Assembly (NCBI RefSeq): GCF_022627325.1
Contig: NZ_JAETZZ010000007.1
Location: forward strand, 186,001 to 250,000
Direction of reading: 5' to 3'
DNA length: 64,000 nucleotides
From: Pseudomonas putida
GTDB lineage: Bacteria; Pseudomonadota; Gammaproteobacteria; Pseudomonadales; Pseudomonadaceae
Position numbers and translations under genes: made by a program. The notes under the pieces were generated by a model. The model made no database searches and had not been told where the DNA came from. It saw only the letters and a program-made list of their open reading frames with translations. This document shows, piece after piece, positions 9,304-19,138 of the stretch (the stretch's first letter is position 1; the number at the start of each line of letters is the position of its first letter).

Positions 9304-10014
9304 TCAGGGCTTGCGCGAAGCATCCAGTTGCATCAGGTAGCTCGGCCCACCCAGCTGGCTCATCTGCCGGCGAATCCAGCCTGCTCGGCTTGCCACGTAG
9401 GCGCTCGGCCGGCTGGCGCTCCACTTGATGGGGCTGGGCAGCACGGCAGCCAATTGAGCCGCCTGCTGGCGGCTCAGCCGACTTGCATCGACACCAAAGT
9501 GGTAGCGCGCCGCAGCTTGCGCACCGAACACCCCTTTGCCCCATTCGGCACTGTTCAGGTAGACCTCAAGGATCCGCTCTTTCGACCAGAACAGCTCGAT
9601 CAGCGCCGTGAACCAGGCTTCCAGGCCCTTGCGCAGCCAACTGCGGCCCGGCCACAGGAACAAGTTCTTGGCCACTTGCTGGGTCAATGTGCTGGCACCC
9701 CGGATGCTGCCGCCGCGCTCGTTATAGGCCAGTGCCGCCTGAATGGCAGGGATGTCGAACCCCCAGTGGTTGGCGAACTTCTGGTCCTCACCGGCGATGA
9801 CCGCGACTTTGAGGTCGTCGGAAATATTCTCCCACGGCTGCCAGTCGCGCTGCAGGTCGATCGGCTCGCCACTGACCCACGACTGCACCTTGCGCTCGAC
9901 CATCAATGCCGTGCCGGGAGGCGGCACCCAGCGGAACACCAGCACCAGTACGATGCTGCCGGCAGCGAACCAGAGCAGGGCGCGGGCGAGGCGGCGGAGT
10001 AGGGATGACAGCAT
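9304..10014 (-). CDS. mtgA: Monofunctional biosynthetic peptidoglycan transglycosylase
   Basis: Encodes 236 residues from the ATG at 10014; the frame runs further upstream, but this start gives the normal MtgA N-terminus. MtgA polymerises lipid II into glycan strands without a transpeptidase domain. One N-terminal membrane anchor is seen (LLWFAAGSIVLVLVFRWV). The GT51 motifs are present: the catalytic glutamate in AVIAGEDQKFANHWGFD, then GGSIRGASTLTQQVAKNLFLWPGRSWLRKGLEAW, ERILEVYLNSAEWG and AARYHFG. It converges on rpoH and is divergent from the DUF423 gene. Confidence 0.96.
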   Translation of the reverse strand: MLSSLLRRLARALLWFAAGSIVLVLVFRWVPPPGTALMVERKVQSWVSGEPIDLQRDWQPWENISDDLKVAVIAGEDQKFANHWGFDIPAIQAALAYNERGGSIRGASTLTQQVAKNLFLWPGRSWLRKGLEAWFTALIELFWSKERILEVYLNSAEWGKGVFGAQAAARYHFGVDASRLSRQQAAQLAAVLPSPIKWSASRPSAYVASRAGWIRRQMSQLGGPSYLMQLDASRKP

Positions 10015-10078
10015 GGCGATGGCTTGGCCGGACCGATGGAACGGGCCATTATACAGACCCGATCCCAGGAGTCGTCCC

Positions 10079-10450
10079 ATGCTTCGCACCTTCCTCATGC
10101 TCGCCGCCTTTTTTGGCTTTACCGGCGTCGGCCTGGGCGCATTCGCCGCCCACGGCCTGAAAAACCGTCTGAGCGCAGATTACCTGGCCATCTTCCAAAC
10201 CGGGGTGACCTATCAACTGGTGCATGCCTTGGCAATCTTCGGTGTCGCGCTGCTCGCCGCGCACTTGCCGGGGCGTCTGGTTGGCTGGGCCGGTGGTCTG
10301 TTCGCCCTGGGCATCGTGCTGTTCTCCGGTAGCCTGTACCTGCTGACCCTGAGCGGGCTGGGCAAGCTTGGCATCATCACCCCTATCGGTGGCTTGTGCT
10401 TCCTGGCCGGCTGGCTCTGCCTGGGCATGGCGGCATGGCGCTTAGGCTGA
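10079..10450 (+). CDS. DUF423 family small membrane protein
   Basis: Encodes 123 residues with about four hydrophobic helices, matching the DUF423 (YgdD-like) inner-membrane family. Typical features are the N-terminal GFTGVGLGAFAAHGLK motif and the YQLVHALAIFGVALL segment. The ATG at 10079 has CAGGAG 7 bases upstream. The function of the family is not established. It is divergent from mtgA with a 64-base gap. Confidence 0.9.
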   Translation: MLRTFLMLAAFFGFTGVGLGAFAAHGLKNRLSADYLAIFQTGVTYQLVHALAIFGVALLAAHLPGRLVGWAGGLFALGIVLFSGSLYLLTLSGLGKLGIITPIGGLCFLAGWLCLGMAAWRLG

Positions 10451-10490
10451 CCAAGCGGTCCACAATCACGACTAATGGCGTGCACTACCC

Positions 10491-10520
10491 TTGGGTTAAC
10501 GCGTTGATCGGCGCTAGAAT
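10491..10520 (+). promoter_or_regulatory. Candidate sigma-70 promoter for thiS-thiG
   Basis: TTGGGT (10491-10496), an 18-base spacer and TAGAAT (10515-10520) precede thiS by 33 bases. The -10 is good and the -35 moderate. I see no TPP riboswitch core in the short leader. Confidence 0.4.
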
Positions 10521-10553
10521 GCTGGCCCCCAACGCACAATGGTGGCCGTGCGC

Positions 10554-10754
10554 ATGCGCATTCAATTGAACGGTGAACCCTACGAATTGCCCGCTGGCGA
10601 AAGCGTCGCGGCGCTGCTGACCCGCCTGGAACTTACCGGGCGCCGGGTGGCAGTGGAATTGAACCTGGATATCGTGCCGCGCAGTCAGCACGACAGCACG
10701 CAGCTCAACGACGGCGACCAGGTCGAAGTGGTGCACGCCATTGGTGGCGGCTGA
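10554..10754 (+). CDS. thiS: Sulfur carrier protein ThiS
   Basis: Encodes 66 residues with the beta-grasp pattern and the obligatory C-terminal Gly-Gly (ending HAIGGG). The C-terminal glycine is adenylated and thiocarboxylated, then donates sulfur to ThiG to build the thiazole of thiamin. The frame extends to 10539, but MRIQLNGEPYEL at 10554 is the normal ThiS start. thiG follows 54 bases downstream, as in other pseudomonads. Confidence 0.95.
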   Translation: MRIQLNGEPYELPAGESVAALLTRLELTGRRVAVELNLDIVPRSQHDSTQLNDGDQVEVVHAIGGG

Positions 10755-10808
10755 TTCCGGCCTGGTGATTCACCTGCAAGCCCAGCAATCTATTCCAGAG
10801 GATCTCTG

Positions 10809-11603
10809 ATGAGCAACGTTCGTAGCGACAAGCCCTTTACCCTGGCCGGGCGCACTTTCCAGTCGCGCCTGCTGGTTGGCACCGGCAAGTACCGTGACAT
10901 GGAAGAAACCCGCCTGGCCATCGAGGCCTCGGGCGCTGAAATCGTCACTGTCGCCGTGCGCCGCACCAACCTCGGCCAGAACCCGGGCGAGCCGAACCTG
11001 CTCGACGTGTTGCCGCCGGACCGCTACACCATTTTGCCGAACACCGCCGGCTGCTATGACGCCGTCGAAGCGGTGCGCACCTGCCGTCTGGCCCGTGAAT
11101 TGCTCGATGGCCATAACCTGGTCAAGCTGGAAGTCCTGGCAGACCAGAAGACTTTGTTCCCCAACGTGATCGAAACCCTCAAGGCCGCCGAAGTGCTGGT
11201 CAAGGACGGCTTCGACGTGATGGTCTACACCAGCGATGACCCGATCATCGCTCGTCAACTGGCCGAAGCAGGCTGCATCGCAGTGATGCCGCTGGCCGGC
11301 CTTATCGGCACTGGCCTGGGCATCTGCAACCCGTACAACCTGCAGATCATCCTGGAAGAATCCAAGGTGCCGGTGCTGGTCGATGCCGGCGTGGGTACTG
11401 CCTCCGATGCCACCATCGCCATGGAAATGGGCTGTGAAGCGGTGCTGATGAACTCGGCCATCGCCCACGCCCAGCAGCCGGTGCTGATGGCCGAGGCCAT
11501 GAAACACGCAATCGTCGCCGGGCGCATGGCCTACCTGGCCGGGCGCATGCCGAAGAAACTCTATGCCAGCGCGTCTTCGCCGCTGGATGGTCTGATCAAG
11601 TAA
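10809..11603 (+). CDS. thiG: Thiazole synthase ThiG
   Basis: Encodes 264 residues, a full-length TIM-barrel thiazole synthase. It condenses DXP, dehydroglycine and ThiS thiocarboxylate into the thiamin thiazole phosphate. Family motifs include [51 protein letters not shown] text, the lysine-bearing NLVKLEVL strand and the phosphate-binding [19 protein letters not shown] site precedes the ATG. Ten bases separate it from trmB, suggesting one transcript. Confidence 0.98.
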   Translation: MSNVRSDKPFTLAGRTFQSRLLVGTGKYRDMEETRLAIEASGAEIVTVAVRRTNLGQNPGEPNLLDVLPPDRYTILPNTAGCYDAVEAVRTCRLARELLDGHNLVKLEVLADQKTLFPNVIETLKAAEVLVKDGFDVMVYTSDDPIIARQLAEAGCIAVMPLAGLIGTGLGICNPYNLQIILEESKVPVLVDAGVGTASDATIAMEMGCEAVLMNSAIAHAQQPVLMAEAMKHAIVAGRMAYLAGRMPKKLYASASSPLDGLIK

Positions 11604-11612
11604 GAGCTACTG

Positions 11613-12335
11613 ATGACTGAATCGCAAGATACGCCGATCACCACCGACGGCGAAGCGCGCCCACACCGCCGCATCAAGAGTTTCGTGATGCGCGCCGGGC
11701 GCATGACCGAAGGCCAGCAACGTGGCCTGGACCAGGGCGGCCCGCTTTATATCCTGCCGCTGGCCGACAGCCCGGTGGACTACGACCAGGTGTTTGGCCG
11801 CTCGGCGCCGCGCACCCTGGAGATCGGCTTCGGCATGGGCCATTCCCTGTTGGAAATGGCCGCCGCCGCACCTGAACAAGACTTCATCGGTGTTGAAGTG
11901 CACCGCCCAGGTGTGGGTGCACTGCTCAACGGCGTGCTGACCGAAGGCCTGAAGAACCTGCGGGTCTACGATTGCGACGCCATCGAAGTGCTCAACCGCT
12001 GCGTGGCCGATAACAGCCTCGACCGCTTGATGCTGTTCTTCCCGGACCCGTGGCACAAGGCGCGCCACCACAAGCGCCGTATCGTGCAGCTGGAGTTCGC
12101 CGAGCTGGTGCGTCGCAAGCTCAAGCCGGGTGGCGTATTCCATATGGCCACCGACTGGGAACCGTATGCCGAATACATGCTGGAAGTGATGAGCGCGGCT
12201 CCGGGGTACCGCAACCTGGCAGCGGACGGGGCTTATGTACCGCGTCCCGAAGAACGTCCCATCACCAAGTTCGAGCGCCGTGGTGAGCGCTTGGGCCATG
12301 GGGTTTGGGATTTGAAGTTCGAGAAGGTGGATTGA
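11613..12335 (+). CDS. trmB: tRNA (guanine(46)-N7)-methyltransferase TrmB
   Basis: Encodes 240 residues. TrmB makes m7G46 in the variable loop of tRNAs using SAM. Motifs seen are [15 protein letters not shown] (SAM binding), VEVHRPGVG, the conserved [17 protein letters not shown] and the C-terminal [17 protein letters not shown]. It lies 10 bases after thiG and ends at a UUCG-loop terminator. Confidence 0.97.
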   Translation: MTESQDTPITTDGEARPHRRIKSFVMRAGRMTEGQQRGLDQGGPLYILPLADSPVDYDQVFGRSAPRTLEIGFGMGHSLLEMAAAAPEQDFIGVEVHRPGVGALLNGVLTEGLKNLRVYDCDAIEVLNRCVADNSLDRLMLFFPDPWHKARHHKRRIVQLEFAELVRRKLKPGGVFHMATDWEPYAEYMLEVMSAAPGYRNLAADGAYVPRPEERPITKFERRGERLGHGVWDLKFEKVD

Positions 12336-12377
12336 TTGGCCGTTTGAGCCTTTCGATTGTGCGCTGATCTGCCTGTG

Positions 12378-12398
12378 CAAGCCCTTCGGGGCTTGTTT
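12378..12398 (+). terminator. UUCG-tetraloop terminator after trmB
   Basis: A perfect 7-bp stem CAAGCCC/GGGCTTG closes a TTCG loop and is followed by TTT. A second hairpin without a T-tract (GGGCAGCCC/GGGCTGCCC, 12451-12475) lies further into this convergent gap. Confidence 0.65.
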
Positions 12399-12502
12399 GC
12401 ATTCAAGGCCCGGGGTGATTTCATGCGGATCACTTCGGCGCACCCTGTATGGGCAGCCCAGTGGTAGGGCTGCCCTGATGCCGGGGCAGCGTCCAGTGAG
12501 CG

Positions 12503-12829
12503 TTATCCCCGCCGATCAGCGACCACGCCAATCAACACCAGCACCACCAACAGCACCGGCGCCAACGCGTAGTTGTTGAACTGGCTCAGGCCCCTCACCA
12601 CCCACGGCGTGGCATAGATCAACGCCGCGCCGCTGCCGATCATCACCAGCAGCGCCATGAACGGCACCCGCAGGGCTCCTGCCAGGCCGCCCAGCCGTTG
12701 TTCCACCCAGCCCTTGATGTCGGTACCAAACAGCACCAGCAGGCAGCCTACCAGGGCCAGCGAAATCTCAGACAGGTTGCTACGGCTCCAGCGGGAAACC
12801 GTTGCCAGCAGGTCAAGTACCAGATCCAT
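12503..12829 (-). CDS. DUF3392 family membrane protein
   Basis: Encodes 108 residues with three hydrophobic segments (ISLALVGCLLVLFG, VPFMALLVMIGSGAALIY, LAPVLLVVLVLIGVV). Length and the DIKGWVEQRLGGLAGALRVPFMAL stretch match DUF3392. No function is established. It lies 9 bases after hemW and probably shares its transcript. Confidence 0.85.
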   Translation of the reverse strand: MDLVLDLLATVSRWSRSNLSEISLALVGCLLVLFGTDIKGWVEQRLGGLAGALRVPFMALLVMIGSGAALIYATPWVVRGLSQFNNYALAPVLLVVLVLIGVVADRRG

Positions 12830-12838
12830 GGGTCATCC

Positions 12839-14026
12839 TTAGGTCAAGAAATACTGCAGCAGGTCATTGAGGAACAGCTGGCCGCGTGGCGTGGCCACCA
12901 ACCGATCCGGTTCGACCTGCAAAAGGCCTTTTTGTTCGGCGGCGCGGCGGGCCTCAGCCAGCTGTGCCAGTGGCAGGCCGGTACGCTGGCTGAACAGCTC
13001 GGCTTCCACGCCATCGGTCAGGCGCAGGGCGTTCATCAGGAACTCGAACGGCAGTTCGTCCACCGGCAGCAGCTTCTCGCCGGCCTTGAACGGCTTGGCC
13101 AGGTTCAGGTAGTCCTTGGGCAGGCGGGTCTTCCAGGTACGCAGGATGCGCCCATCGGCAAAGGTCAGCTTGCCGTGGGCGCCGGCGCCGATGCCGATGA
13201 AATCGCCAAAGCGCCAGTAGTTGAGGTTGTGCTTGGCGGCACGCCCAGCCTGGGCATAGGCCGAAACCTCGTACTGCTTGTAGCCGTGGGCCGCCATCAG
13301 GGCCTGGCCAGCCTCCTGGATGTCCCAAAGGATGTCGTCCTCGGGCAGTTCCGGTGGCTGGTTCCAGAACACCGTGTTTGGCTCCACGGTCAGTTGGTAC
13401 CAGGACAGGTGCGTCGGCCCCAGGTCGATGGCCTGGCGCAGGTCGCCCAGCGCATCGTCCAGCGACTGATCGGGCAGGCCGTGCATCAGGTCCATGTTGA
13501 AGTTGTCGAAGCCGGCTGCCCGGGCCATGCCCGCTGCGCGGATCGCTTCGTCGCCATTGTGGATGCGCCCGAGCGCTTGCAGCTTGGCTGGCTGGAAGCT
13601 CTGCACGCCAATCGACAGGCGATTGATGCCCGTTTGCCGGTACGCCTTGAACTTCTCCTGCTCGAACGTCCCTGGGTTGGCCTCCAGCGTGATCTCAATG
13701 TCGGGGGCGAAGGGGATGCGTTGCTCCACGCCGCGCAGCAGCCTGCCGAGGGCATGGGCGCTGAACAGGCTCGGAGTACCGCCACCGAAGAAGATCGACG
13801 AAATCGGCCTCCCCTGAACCGCTGGCAGCTCTTGGTCGAGGTCGGTCAGCAGGGCATCGACATAGGCCTCTTCCGGAAGCTCAGGCCCAGCCGCGTGGGA
13901 GTTGAAGTCGCAGTACGGGCATTTGCGTACGCACCACGGAATGTGGATGTACAGCGCCAAAGGCGGCAGCGAGGCGAAACCCGCCACGCCAGGCTGGCGC
14001 GGCGGGGTGGGCAGCACTTCGATCAT
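12839..14026 (-). CDS. hemW: Radical SAM heme chaperone HemW
   Basis: Encodes 395 residues. The radical-SAM cluster motif CVRKCPYC lies near residue 32 in [18 protein letters not shown], followed by [12 protein letters not shown] and the [13 protein letters not shown] strand. These proteins were annotated as oxygen-independent coproporphyrinogen oxidase but are now regarded as HemW, which delivers heme to respiratory enzymes. The N-terminus lacks the extra cysteine context of true HemN. Its ATG overlaps the rdgB stop by 4 bases. Confidence 0.95.
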   Translation of the reverse strand: MIEVLPTPPRQPGVAGFASLPPLALYIHIPWCVRKCPYCDFNSHAAGPELPEEAYVDALLTDLDQELPAVQGRPISSIFFGGGTPSLFSAHALGRLLRGVEQRIPFAPDIEITLEANPGTFEQEKFKAYRQTGINRLSIGVQSFQPAKLQALGRIHNGDEAIRAAGMARAAGFDNFNMDLMHGLPDQSLDDALGDLRQAIDLGPTHLSWYQLTVEPNTVFWNQPPELPEDDILWDIQEAGQALMAAHGYKQYEVSAYAQAGRAAKHNLNYWRFGDFIGIGAGAHGKLTFADGRILRTWKTRLPKDYLNLAKPFKAGEKLLPVDELPFEFLMNALRLTDGVEAELFSQRTGLPLAQLAEARRAAEQKGLLQVEPDRLVATPRGQLFLNDLLQYFLT

Positions 14027-14619
14027 GCCAGGCCCAGACGTTGGCGCAGCAGGACCATGGCCCGCGCGCGGTGGCTGAGTTGGTTCTTGTCGGCAGGCGC
14101 GAGATCGGCGCTCGAGCAGTTGCGCTCAGGCACCCAGAACAGCGGGTCATAGCCAAACCCTTGATCGCCGCTGGCTTCGAACATGATGCGCCCATGCCAC
14201 AGGCCTTCGCAGAGAATGGGCAGTGGGTCGTCGGCATGGCGTACCAGCGCCAGCACACAGACGAACTGGGCGCCGCGCTGATCTTGCGGGACATCCTTGA
14301 GTGCTTCGAGCAGTTTGGCGTTGTTTGCTGCATCGCCCTTACCGTCGGCATACCGCGCCGAGTAGATGCCTGGCGCGCCGCCGAGAAAGTCGACCGCCAG
14401 CCCGGAGTCGTCAGCCAGTGCCGGCAACCCGGAAATGCGTGCGGCATTACGCGCCTTGAGGATGGCGTTTTCGACGAACGACAGGCCGGTTTCTTCGGGC
14501 TCTACCTGGCTGAACTCACCGATCGAGCGCAGTTGTACGGTCTGGCCGAGCATGGCCTGAAGTTCCTTGAGTTTGCCGGCATTGTGGCTGGCCAATACGA
14601 GTTGCTGGAGATTCATCAT
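14023..14619 (-). CDS. rdgB: XTP/dITP pyrophosphatase RdgB
   Basis: Encodes 198 residues of the Ham1/RdgB family. It hydrolyses non-canonical purine nucleotides (dITP, XTP) to monophosphates, keeping deaminated bases out of DNA. Motifs are [12 protein letters not shown], the [18 protein letters not shown] segment, [24 protein letters not shown] and GFGYDPLFW. Two adjacent ATGs (14619, 14616) are possible; the first overlaps the upstream stop. It is part of a tightly packed run from DUF4426 to DUF3392. Confidence 0.97.
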   Translation of the reverse strand: MMNLQQLVLASHNAGKLKELQAMLGQTVQLRSIGEFSQVEPEETGLSFVENAILKARNAARISGLPALADDSGLAVDFLGGAPGIYSARYADGKGDAANNAKLLEALKDVPQDQRGAQFVCVLALVRHADDPLPILCEGLWHGRIMFEASGDQGFGYDPLFWVPERNCSSADLAPADKNQLSHRARAMVLLRQRLGLA

Positions 14620-15050
14620 TCGCCTGGGAACACTTCCTGGTTGAAGCTGAGTTTATGACTGATCCCGCCGGTTTCGACATTCAGGTCGAAGGTCAGCGTC
14701 TCGGCCTGGTCGATCTTGAACTGGGCGATATAGTAGATCGCGCCGCGATCGTTGAGTTGTTTGAACGACAACGGGTTGCTGCGCCCGGTGAGGTCTTTCA
14801 CCGTGCCGCTGACCACCGCCATGGCGGGTTTGCTGGCCTTGAGCACGGCAATGTTGAGCACCCCCTGATTCTTGCTGCGTACAAGCCCAGTGGCGGCGGC
14901 AATGTCCGGCTGCAGCATGCTGGAGGTGAAGGCGCTGTAGTGCACCGTCACGTCGCCGAACACCTCCTTGCGCTCGGCTTTGGCGGCATCGGCCGCCAGT
15001 GCCGGCAGCGCCAGGCACAGGCTGATCAGGAACAGGGCTAGGCGACGCAT
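14616..15050 (-). CDS. DUF4426 family exported protein
   Basis: Encodes 144 residues with a signal peptide (about 1-20, ending LALPALAAD). The rest matches the DUF4426 family in length and in the [21 protein letters not shown] and [18 protein letters not shown] segments. The family has no established role. It lies between metW and rdgB and overlaps rdgB by 4 bases. Confidence is good for family, none for function. Confidence 0.88.
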   Translation of the reverse strand: MRRLALFLISLCLALPALAADAAKAERKEVFGDVTVHYSAFTSSMLQPDIAAATGLVRSKNQGVLNIAVLKASKPAMAVVSGTVKDLTGRSNPLSFKQLNDRGAIYYIAQFKIDQAETLTFDLNVETGGISHKLSFNQEVFPGE

Positions 15051-15072
15051 GGGGCGATTCCTCTGCTGGGCG

Positions 15073-15693
15073 TCAGACCGCGAGCGGGTGCTCCTGCAGG
15101 CCTGGGCTACTGACGCGGTAGATGCCGATTTCCCCTAACAGATTAGGCCAAAGCCGGCCGCCCCACCCGTTGCGGTGCAAGTGGTCGACGGCCAGGCGGT
15201 CCAGGACCTTGGCGCGGCGCTCATGGCACAGCTGTTCGAAGTCGGCGAAGGTGCAGAAGTGGATGTTCGGCGTGTTGTACCAGGTGTACGGCATGAAGTC
15301 CGAAACCGGCATGCGGCCTTTGGTCGCCAGGTACCAGCGGCAACGCCAGTGGCCGAAGTTGGGGAAGGTGATGATGCACTGGCGGCCCACCCGAAGCATC
15401 TCGTCGAGAATGCGGTCGGGGTACTCCACGGCCTGCAGGGCCTGGGTCATGATCACAACGTCGAAGCTGTTGCTGGCGAAGTTGCCCAGGCCTTTGTCCA
15501 AGTCCTGTTCGATGACGTTGACGCCTTTGGCCACGCACGCGGCGATGTTGTCGGGGTCGATTTCCAGCCCATAGCCTGTAACCTGCTTGCGGTCACGCAG
15601 CGAAGCCAGCAGCTCGCCACTGCCGCAGCCCAGGTCGAGTACCCGGCTGCCGGCGGGAATCCAGTCGTGGATGATTTCCAGATCGGCTCTCAT
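15073..15693 (-). CDS. metW: Methionine biosynthesis protein MetW
   Basis: Encodes 206 residues of the MetW methyltransferase-like family. It has a SAM-binding VLDLGCGSGELLASL loop near residue 18 and the typical IMTQALQAVEYPDRILDEMLRVG and FPNFGHWRCRWYLATKGRMPVSD segments. MetW works with MetX in homoserine acylation in pseudomonads, and here follows metX by 7 bases. The C-terminus reaches 206 residues, slightly longer than many MetW proteins. Confidence 0.95.
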   Translation of the reverse strand: MRADLEIIHDWIPAGSRVLDLGCGSGELLASLRDRKQVTGYGLEIDPDNIAACVAKGVNVIEQDLDKGLGNFASNSFDVVIMTQALQAVEYPDRILDEMLRVGRQCIITFPNFGHWRCRWYLATKGRMPVSDFMPYTWYNTPNIHFCTFADFEQLCHERRAKVLDRLAVDHLHRNGWGGRLWPNLLGEIGIYRVSSPGLQEHPLAV

Positions 15694-15700
15694 GCTGTCC

Positions 15701-16840
15701 TCAGATGGCGATGCGGTTCATGTAGTTCGCGAAACCCTGCATGTAGCGAGGCGTGGGGATCAGGAAGGCATCGTGCCCGTAAGGGGAATCGATCTCCAGG
15801 TAACAGACGTTCTTGCGTGCCGCCATCAGGGCATTGACGATCTCGCGCGAGCGAGCCGGCGAGAACCGCCAGTCGGTGGTGAACGACATGATGCAGTAGT
15901 CGGCTGTGACGTGGGCCAGGGTCGCGGCCAGGTCGCCGCCATTGGCCGCCGCCGGGTCGAAGTAGTCCAGCGCCTTGGTCATCAGCAGGTAGGTGTTGGC
16001 GTCGAAGCGCCCGGAGAACTCTTCGCCCTGATAGCGCAGGTAGCTCTCTACCTGGAATTCCACGCTGTGGAAGTCGTAATTGAGCTTGTCGCTCTTGAGC
16101 TCCCGGCCAAACTTTTCACCCATCGAGTCGTCGGACAGGTAGGTGATATGCCCGACCATGCGCGCCAGCATCAGACCACGCTTGGGGATCACGCCCTGGT
16201 CCTGGAACGAGCCGCCGTGGAATTCAGGGTCGGTGAGGATGGCCTGGCGCGCCACTTCGTTGAAGGCGATGTTCTGCGCCGACAACTTAGGTGCCGAGGC
16301 AATGTCGACGCAATGGCGCACGCGGTCGGGGTAGGTCATGGTCCACTGCAGGGCCTGCATGCCGCCGAGGCTTCCGCCGACAATGGCCGCCCACTGCTGG
16401 ATGCCCAGGCGATCGGCCAGGCGTGCCTGGCTGTGTACCCAGTCTTCTACGGTCAATACCGGGAAATCGGCGCCATACGGCTTGCCGGTGGCGGGGTTGA
16501 CGCTGCTGGGGCCAGTGCTGCCGTTGCAGCCACCGAGGTTGTTCAGGCTGACCACGAAGAAACGGTTGGTGTCGATCGGCTTGCCGGGGCCGATGCAGCT
16601 GTCCCACCAGCCGGGCTTGCGGTCGGTGGCAGCGTGGTAGCCGGCCGCATGATGGTGGCCAGACAGCGCATGGCAGATCAGCACAGCATTGCTGGCGTTG
16701 GTATTGAGGGTGCCATAGGTCTCGTAGACCAGCTCGTAGCTGGCCAGAGCGCGGCCACAGGCCAGGGCCAGCGGTTCATCGAACCGGGCTATTTGCGGTG
16801 TAACCAGACCGACGGAATCTTCGGGAAGGACAGTGGACAT
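15701..16840 (-). CDS. metX: Homoserine O-acyltransferase MetX
   Basis: Encodes 379 residues, an alpha/beta hydrolase-fold enzyme that acylates homoserine at the start of methionine synthesis. The nucleophile serine lies in [12 protein letters not shown], the oxyanion and substrate region in [16 protein letters not shown], and the catalytic aspartate and histidine in the C-terminal DWRFSPARS and SPYGHDAFL segments. In Pseudomonas, MetX enzymes are reported to use succinyl-CoA, so acyl specificity should not be assumed from the name. Confidence 0.96.
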   Translation of the reverse strand: MSTVLPEDSVGLVTPQIARFDEPLALACGRALASYELVYETYGTLNTNASNAVLICHALSGHHHAAGYHAATDRKPGWWDSCIGPGKPIDTNRFFVVSLNNLGGCNGSTGPSSVNPATGKPYGADFPVLTVEDWVHSQARLADRLGIQQWAAIVGGSLGGMQALQWTMTYPDRVRHCVDIASAPKLSAQNIAFNEVARQAILTDPEFHGGSFQDQGVIPKRGLMLARMVGHITYLSDDSMGEKFGRELKSDKLNYDFHSVEFQVESYLRYQGEEFSGRFDANTYLLMTKALDYFDPAAANGGDLAATLAHVTADYCIMSFTTDWRFSPARSREIVNALMAARKNVCYLEIDSPYGHDAFLIPTPRYMQGFANYMNRIAI

Positions 16841-16890
16841 CGACCCTGCTCACGCTTGACGGAGGCGTAAGTCTAAAGAGCGCTACCCCC

Positions 16891-16914
16891 AGCGGCAAGC
16901 AAAGGCTTGCCGCT
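16891..16914 (-). terminator. Hairpin between yggT and metX
   Basis: AGCGGCAAGC and GCTTGCCGCT form a perfect 10-bp stem around AAAG. No T-tract follows on the minus strand, so termination is uncertain. The arms resemble one unit of the CAAGC heptad repeats seen elsewhere in the window. Confidence 0.4.
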
Positions 16915-16928
16915 GAGAACAACCGGGG

Positions 16929-17519
16929 TCAGATCATCCGCCACAGTTCCTGTGGCATGCCGGCATAGGCTGCCAGCGGGGGCATGACGAACGATTGCAG
17001 CACCTGGATGGCGATGAAGGCGAAGATCGGCGAAATGTCCATGCCGCCCAGGTTGGGTACGATGCGGCGGAACGGCGCCAGCACGGGTTCGCTGATCTGG
17101 TAGGCCAGCTCGGCCGCTGGGTTGTGGCTGTTCGGCGCGACCCAGGACACGATCACCATGACGATCATCGCGACCCAGAAAATCTTCAGGAACAGCGAGG
17201 TGATGCCGATGATCGCCCACATCAGCAGGTGCAGCACATCACCGAAGGTGCCGTAGGTCACCATCAGCACGAAGCCCATCAGCAGAGCCTGGATCACCAC
17301 TGCCAGCAGCAGCGACGAGGTATCCAGGCCGCCGACGCTTGGGATGATGCGACGGATCGGCTTGAGCAGCGGTTGCGTGGCGCGCACCGCGAATTGGCAC
17401 AGCGGGTTGTAGAAGTTGGCCTTCACCAGCTGCAGCACGAAACGCAGCAGGACGATCACCAGGTACAGGCTGACCAGGGTTTGCACCACGAAGATCGCGG
17501 CGCCGGACAATGCATTCAT
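16929..17519 (-). CDS. YggT family membrane protein
   Basis: Encodes 196 residues with two copies of the YGGT domain. Each has a hydrophobic helix followed by an amphipathic segment ending in P-hydrophobic-RRIIP or RRIVPN (FVLQLVKANFYNPLCQFAVRATQPLLKPIRRI, and the repeat near residue 135). The family is linked to osmotic tolerance and, by neighbourhood, to YggS. It lies 10 bases after proC. Biochemical role unknown. Confidence 0.92.
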   Translation of the reverse strand: MNALSGAAIFVVQTLVSLYLVIVLLRFVLQLVKANFYNPLCQFAVRATQPLLKPIRRIIPSVGGLDTSSLLLAVVIQALLMGFVLMVTYGTFGDVLHLLMWAIIGITSLFLKIFWVAMIVMVIVSWVAPNSHNPAAELAYQISEPVLAPFRRIVPNLGGMDISPIFAFIAIQVLQSFVMPPLAAYAGMPQELWRMI

Positions 17520-17529
17520 CTAAGACTCC

Positions 17530-18348
17530 TTATTTGCCCAATTGCTCGGCCAGCTCGGCAGAACGCTTCGCCGCGGCGGCCAGTGCCTGCTCGACGATGG
17601 CTTCGAAACCGTTGCTCTGGAACGACTTGATCGCGGCCTCTGTGGTGCCGGCTGGCGAAGTGACCCGGCGGCGCAGCTCGGCGGCGTCAACGTCGCTGGC
17701 CACCGCCATGTGCGCGGCACCCAGTGCGGTCTGCAGGGTCAGCTGGGTAGCGGTTTCGCGTGGCAGGCCAAGCTTCTCGCCGGCGGCAGTCATGGCTTCG
17801 ATCAGCAGGAAGAAATAGGCCGGACCGCTGCCCGAAACCGCTGTCACGGCATCGAGCTGGTGTTCGTGCTCAAGCCACAAGGCGGTGCCCACGGCCGATA
17901 GCAGCTGCTCGGCCTGCTGGTGCTGTGTGCTGGTGACTTCGGCGGTGGCATACAGCCCGCTGACGCCTTGGCGCAGCAGGGCCGGCGTGTTGGGCATGCA
18001 ACGTACCACCGGGCGGGCGCCTAGCCAGGCCTGAAGGCTGGCGCAGGTGATGCCGGCGGCAATCGAAACGATCAGCTGGCCATCCTGCAGGTTCGGCTGC
18101 AGGGCCTCGCAGACGGTTTTCATCACCTGCGGTTTGACTGCCAGGACGATCACGTCGGCCCCGGCGATGGCGTGTGCGTTGTCTTCGAATGCCTCGATAC
18201 CGTGCTCGGCCTGGACCCGGGTGCGGGTTTCGGCGCCTGGATCGCTGGCGCGGATCTGCGTGGCGTCCAGGCCTTGGGCGCGCAGGCCGCCGATCAGGCT
18301 GGCAGCCATGTTGCCGGCGCCGATGAAAGCAATACGTGTCTTGCTCAT
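17530..18348 (-). CDS. proC: Pyrroline-5-carboxylate reductase ProC
   Basis: Encodes 272 residues. It catalyses the last step of proline synthesis, NAD(P)H reduction of pyrroline-5-carboxylate. It has the Rossmann motif IAFIGAGNMAASLIGGL at the N-terminus, the VLAVKPQVMK strand, the RCMPNTPALL segment and the C-terminal family signature AVSGSGPAYFFLLIEAM with LRRRVTSPAGTTEAA. The yggS-proC-yggT order is conserved in gammaproteobacteria. Confidence 0.98.
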   Translation of the reverse strand: MSKTRIAFIGAGNMAASLIGGLRAQGLDATQIRASDPGAETRTRVQAEHGIEAFEDNAHAIAGADVIVLAVKPQVMKTVCEALQPNLQDGQLIVSIAAGITCASLQAWLGARPVVRCMPNTPALLRQGVSGLYATAEVTSTQHQQAEQLLSAVGTALWLEHEHQLDAVTAVSGSGPAYFFLLIEAMTAAGEKLGLPRETATQLTLQTALGAAHMAVASDVDAAELRRRVTSPAGTTEAAIKSFQSNGFEAIVEQALAAAAKRSAELAEQLGK

Positions 18349-18386
18349 GTCAGGTCCTTGAGGGAAAGAGTGAGTAAAGCATGGAA

Positions 18387-19073
18387 TCAGACGGGGCCGT
18401 AGCTGCGGGCCCCGAACAGGGCGGTGCCGATACGCACCCAGGTCGCACCCTGCGCGATGGCGGCTTCCAAGTCATGGCTCATGCCCATGGACAGGGTATC
18501 AAGGCCAAGATTCAGGCCCTCCTGCAGCTGGCGCAGGCTGGCAAAGGCGGCTTCTTGCTCGGCGCGGTCTTCGCTGGGTTCGGGGATGGCCATCAGCCCG
18601 CGCAGGCGCAGGTTGGGCAGTGTGGCCACGGCATTGGCCAGGCCCGGCAAGTCCTCGGGCGCACAGCCCGATTTGCTGGCCTCGCCGCTGACATTCACCT
18701 GCAGGCAGATGTTCAGTGGCGGCAGGCTGGGTGGGCGCTGTTCAGACAGGCGTTGGGCGATCTTCAGGCGGTCCACGGAGTGTACCCAGTCGAAATGCTC
18801 GGCAATGGCTTTGGTCTTGTTCGACTGAATGGGGCCGATGAAGTGCCAGATCAAGGGCAAGTCCTGCAGGTCCTGCTGTTTGGCCAGGGCTTCCTGCAGG
18901 TAGTTCTCACCGAAATCGCATACCCCTGCGGCATGCAGCTCGCGGATGGCACTGGCCGGTTTGGTCTTGCTGACTGCCAGCAACGTGAGGCTGGCCGGGT
19001 CGCGCCCAGCCGCCTTGGCTGCACTATCGATACGGGCGGCAAGGGCGCGAAGGTTGTCTGCTATGGTGGACAT
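18387..19073 (-). CDS. yggS: Pyridoxal phosphate homeostasis protein YggS
   Basis: Encodes 228 residues of the PROSC/YggS fold-type III PLP-binding family, which buffers free PLP and affects amino acid metabolism. The PLP lysine lies in LLAVSKTKPASAIRE. Other conserved parts are FGENYLQEALAKQ, WHFIGPIQSNKTK and the phosphate-binding SMGMSHDLEAAIAQGATWVRIGTALFG. It heads the yggS-proC-yggT run and is divergent from pilT with a 65-base gap. Confidence 0.97.
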   Translation of the reverse strand: MSTIADNLRALAARIDSAAKAAGRDPASLTLLAVSKTKPASAIRELHAAGVCDFGENYLQEALAKQQDLQDLPLIWHFIGPIQSNKTKAIAEHFDWVHSVDRLKIAQRLSEQRPPSLPPLNICLQVNVSGEASKSGCAPEDLPGLANAVATLPNLRLRGLMAIPEPSEDRAEQEAAFASLRQLQEGLNLGLDTLSMGMSHDLEAAIAQGATWVRIGTALFGARSYGPV

Positions 19074-19138
19074 GGATCGATGCCGTTGGCTCAGGAGTCA
19101 GCGGCATTCTACCTGCTTGATGGCCGTTGGGGAGTCTC

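Noticed and set aside
10451..10553. TPP riboswitch before thiS
   Set aside because: The leader is only about 30 bases from the candidate promoter and lacks the conserved CTGAGA-type core.
12698..14152. 484-codon plus-strand frame opposite hemW
   Set aside because: The minus strand encodes an unmistakable radical-SAM protein; the plus frame is a composition shadow without domain motifs.
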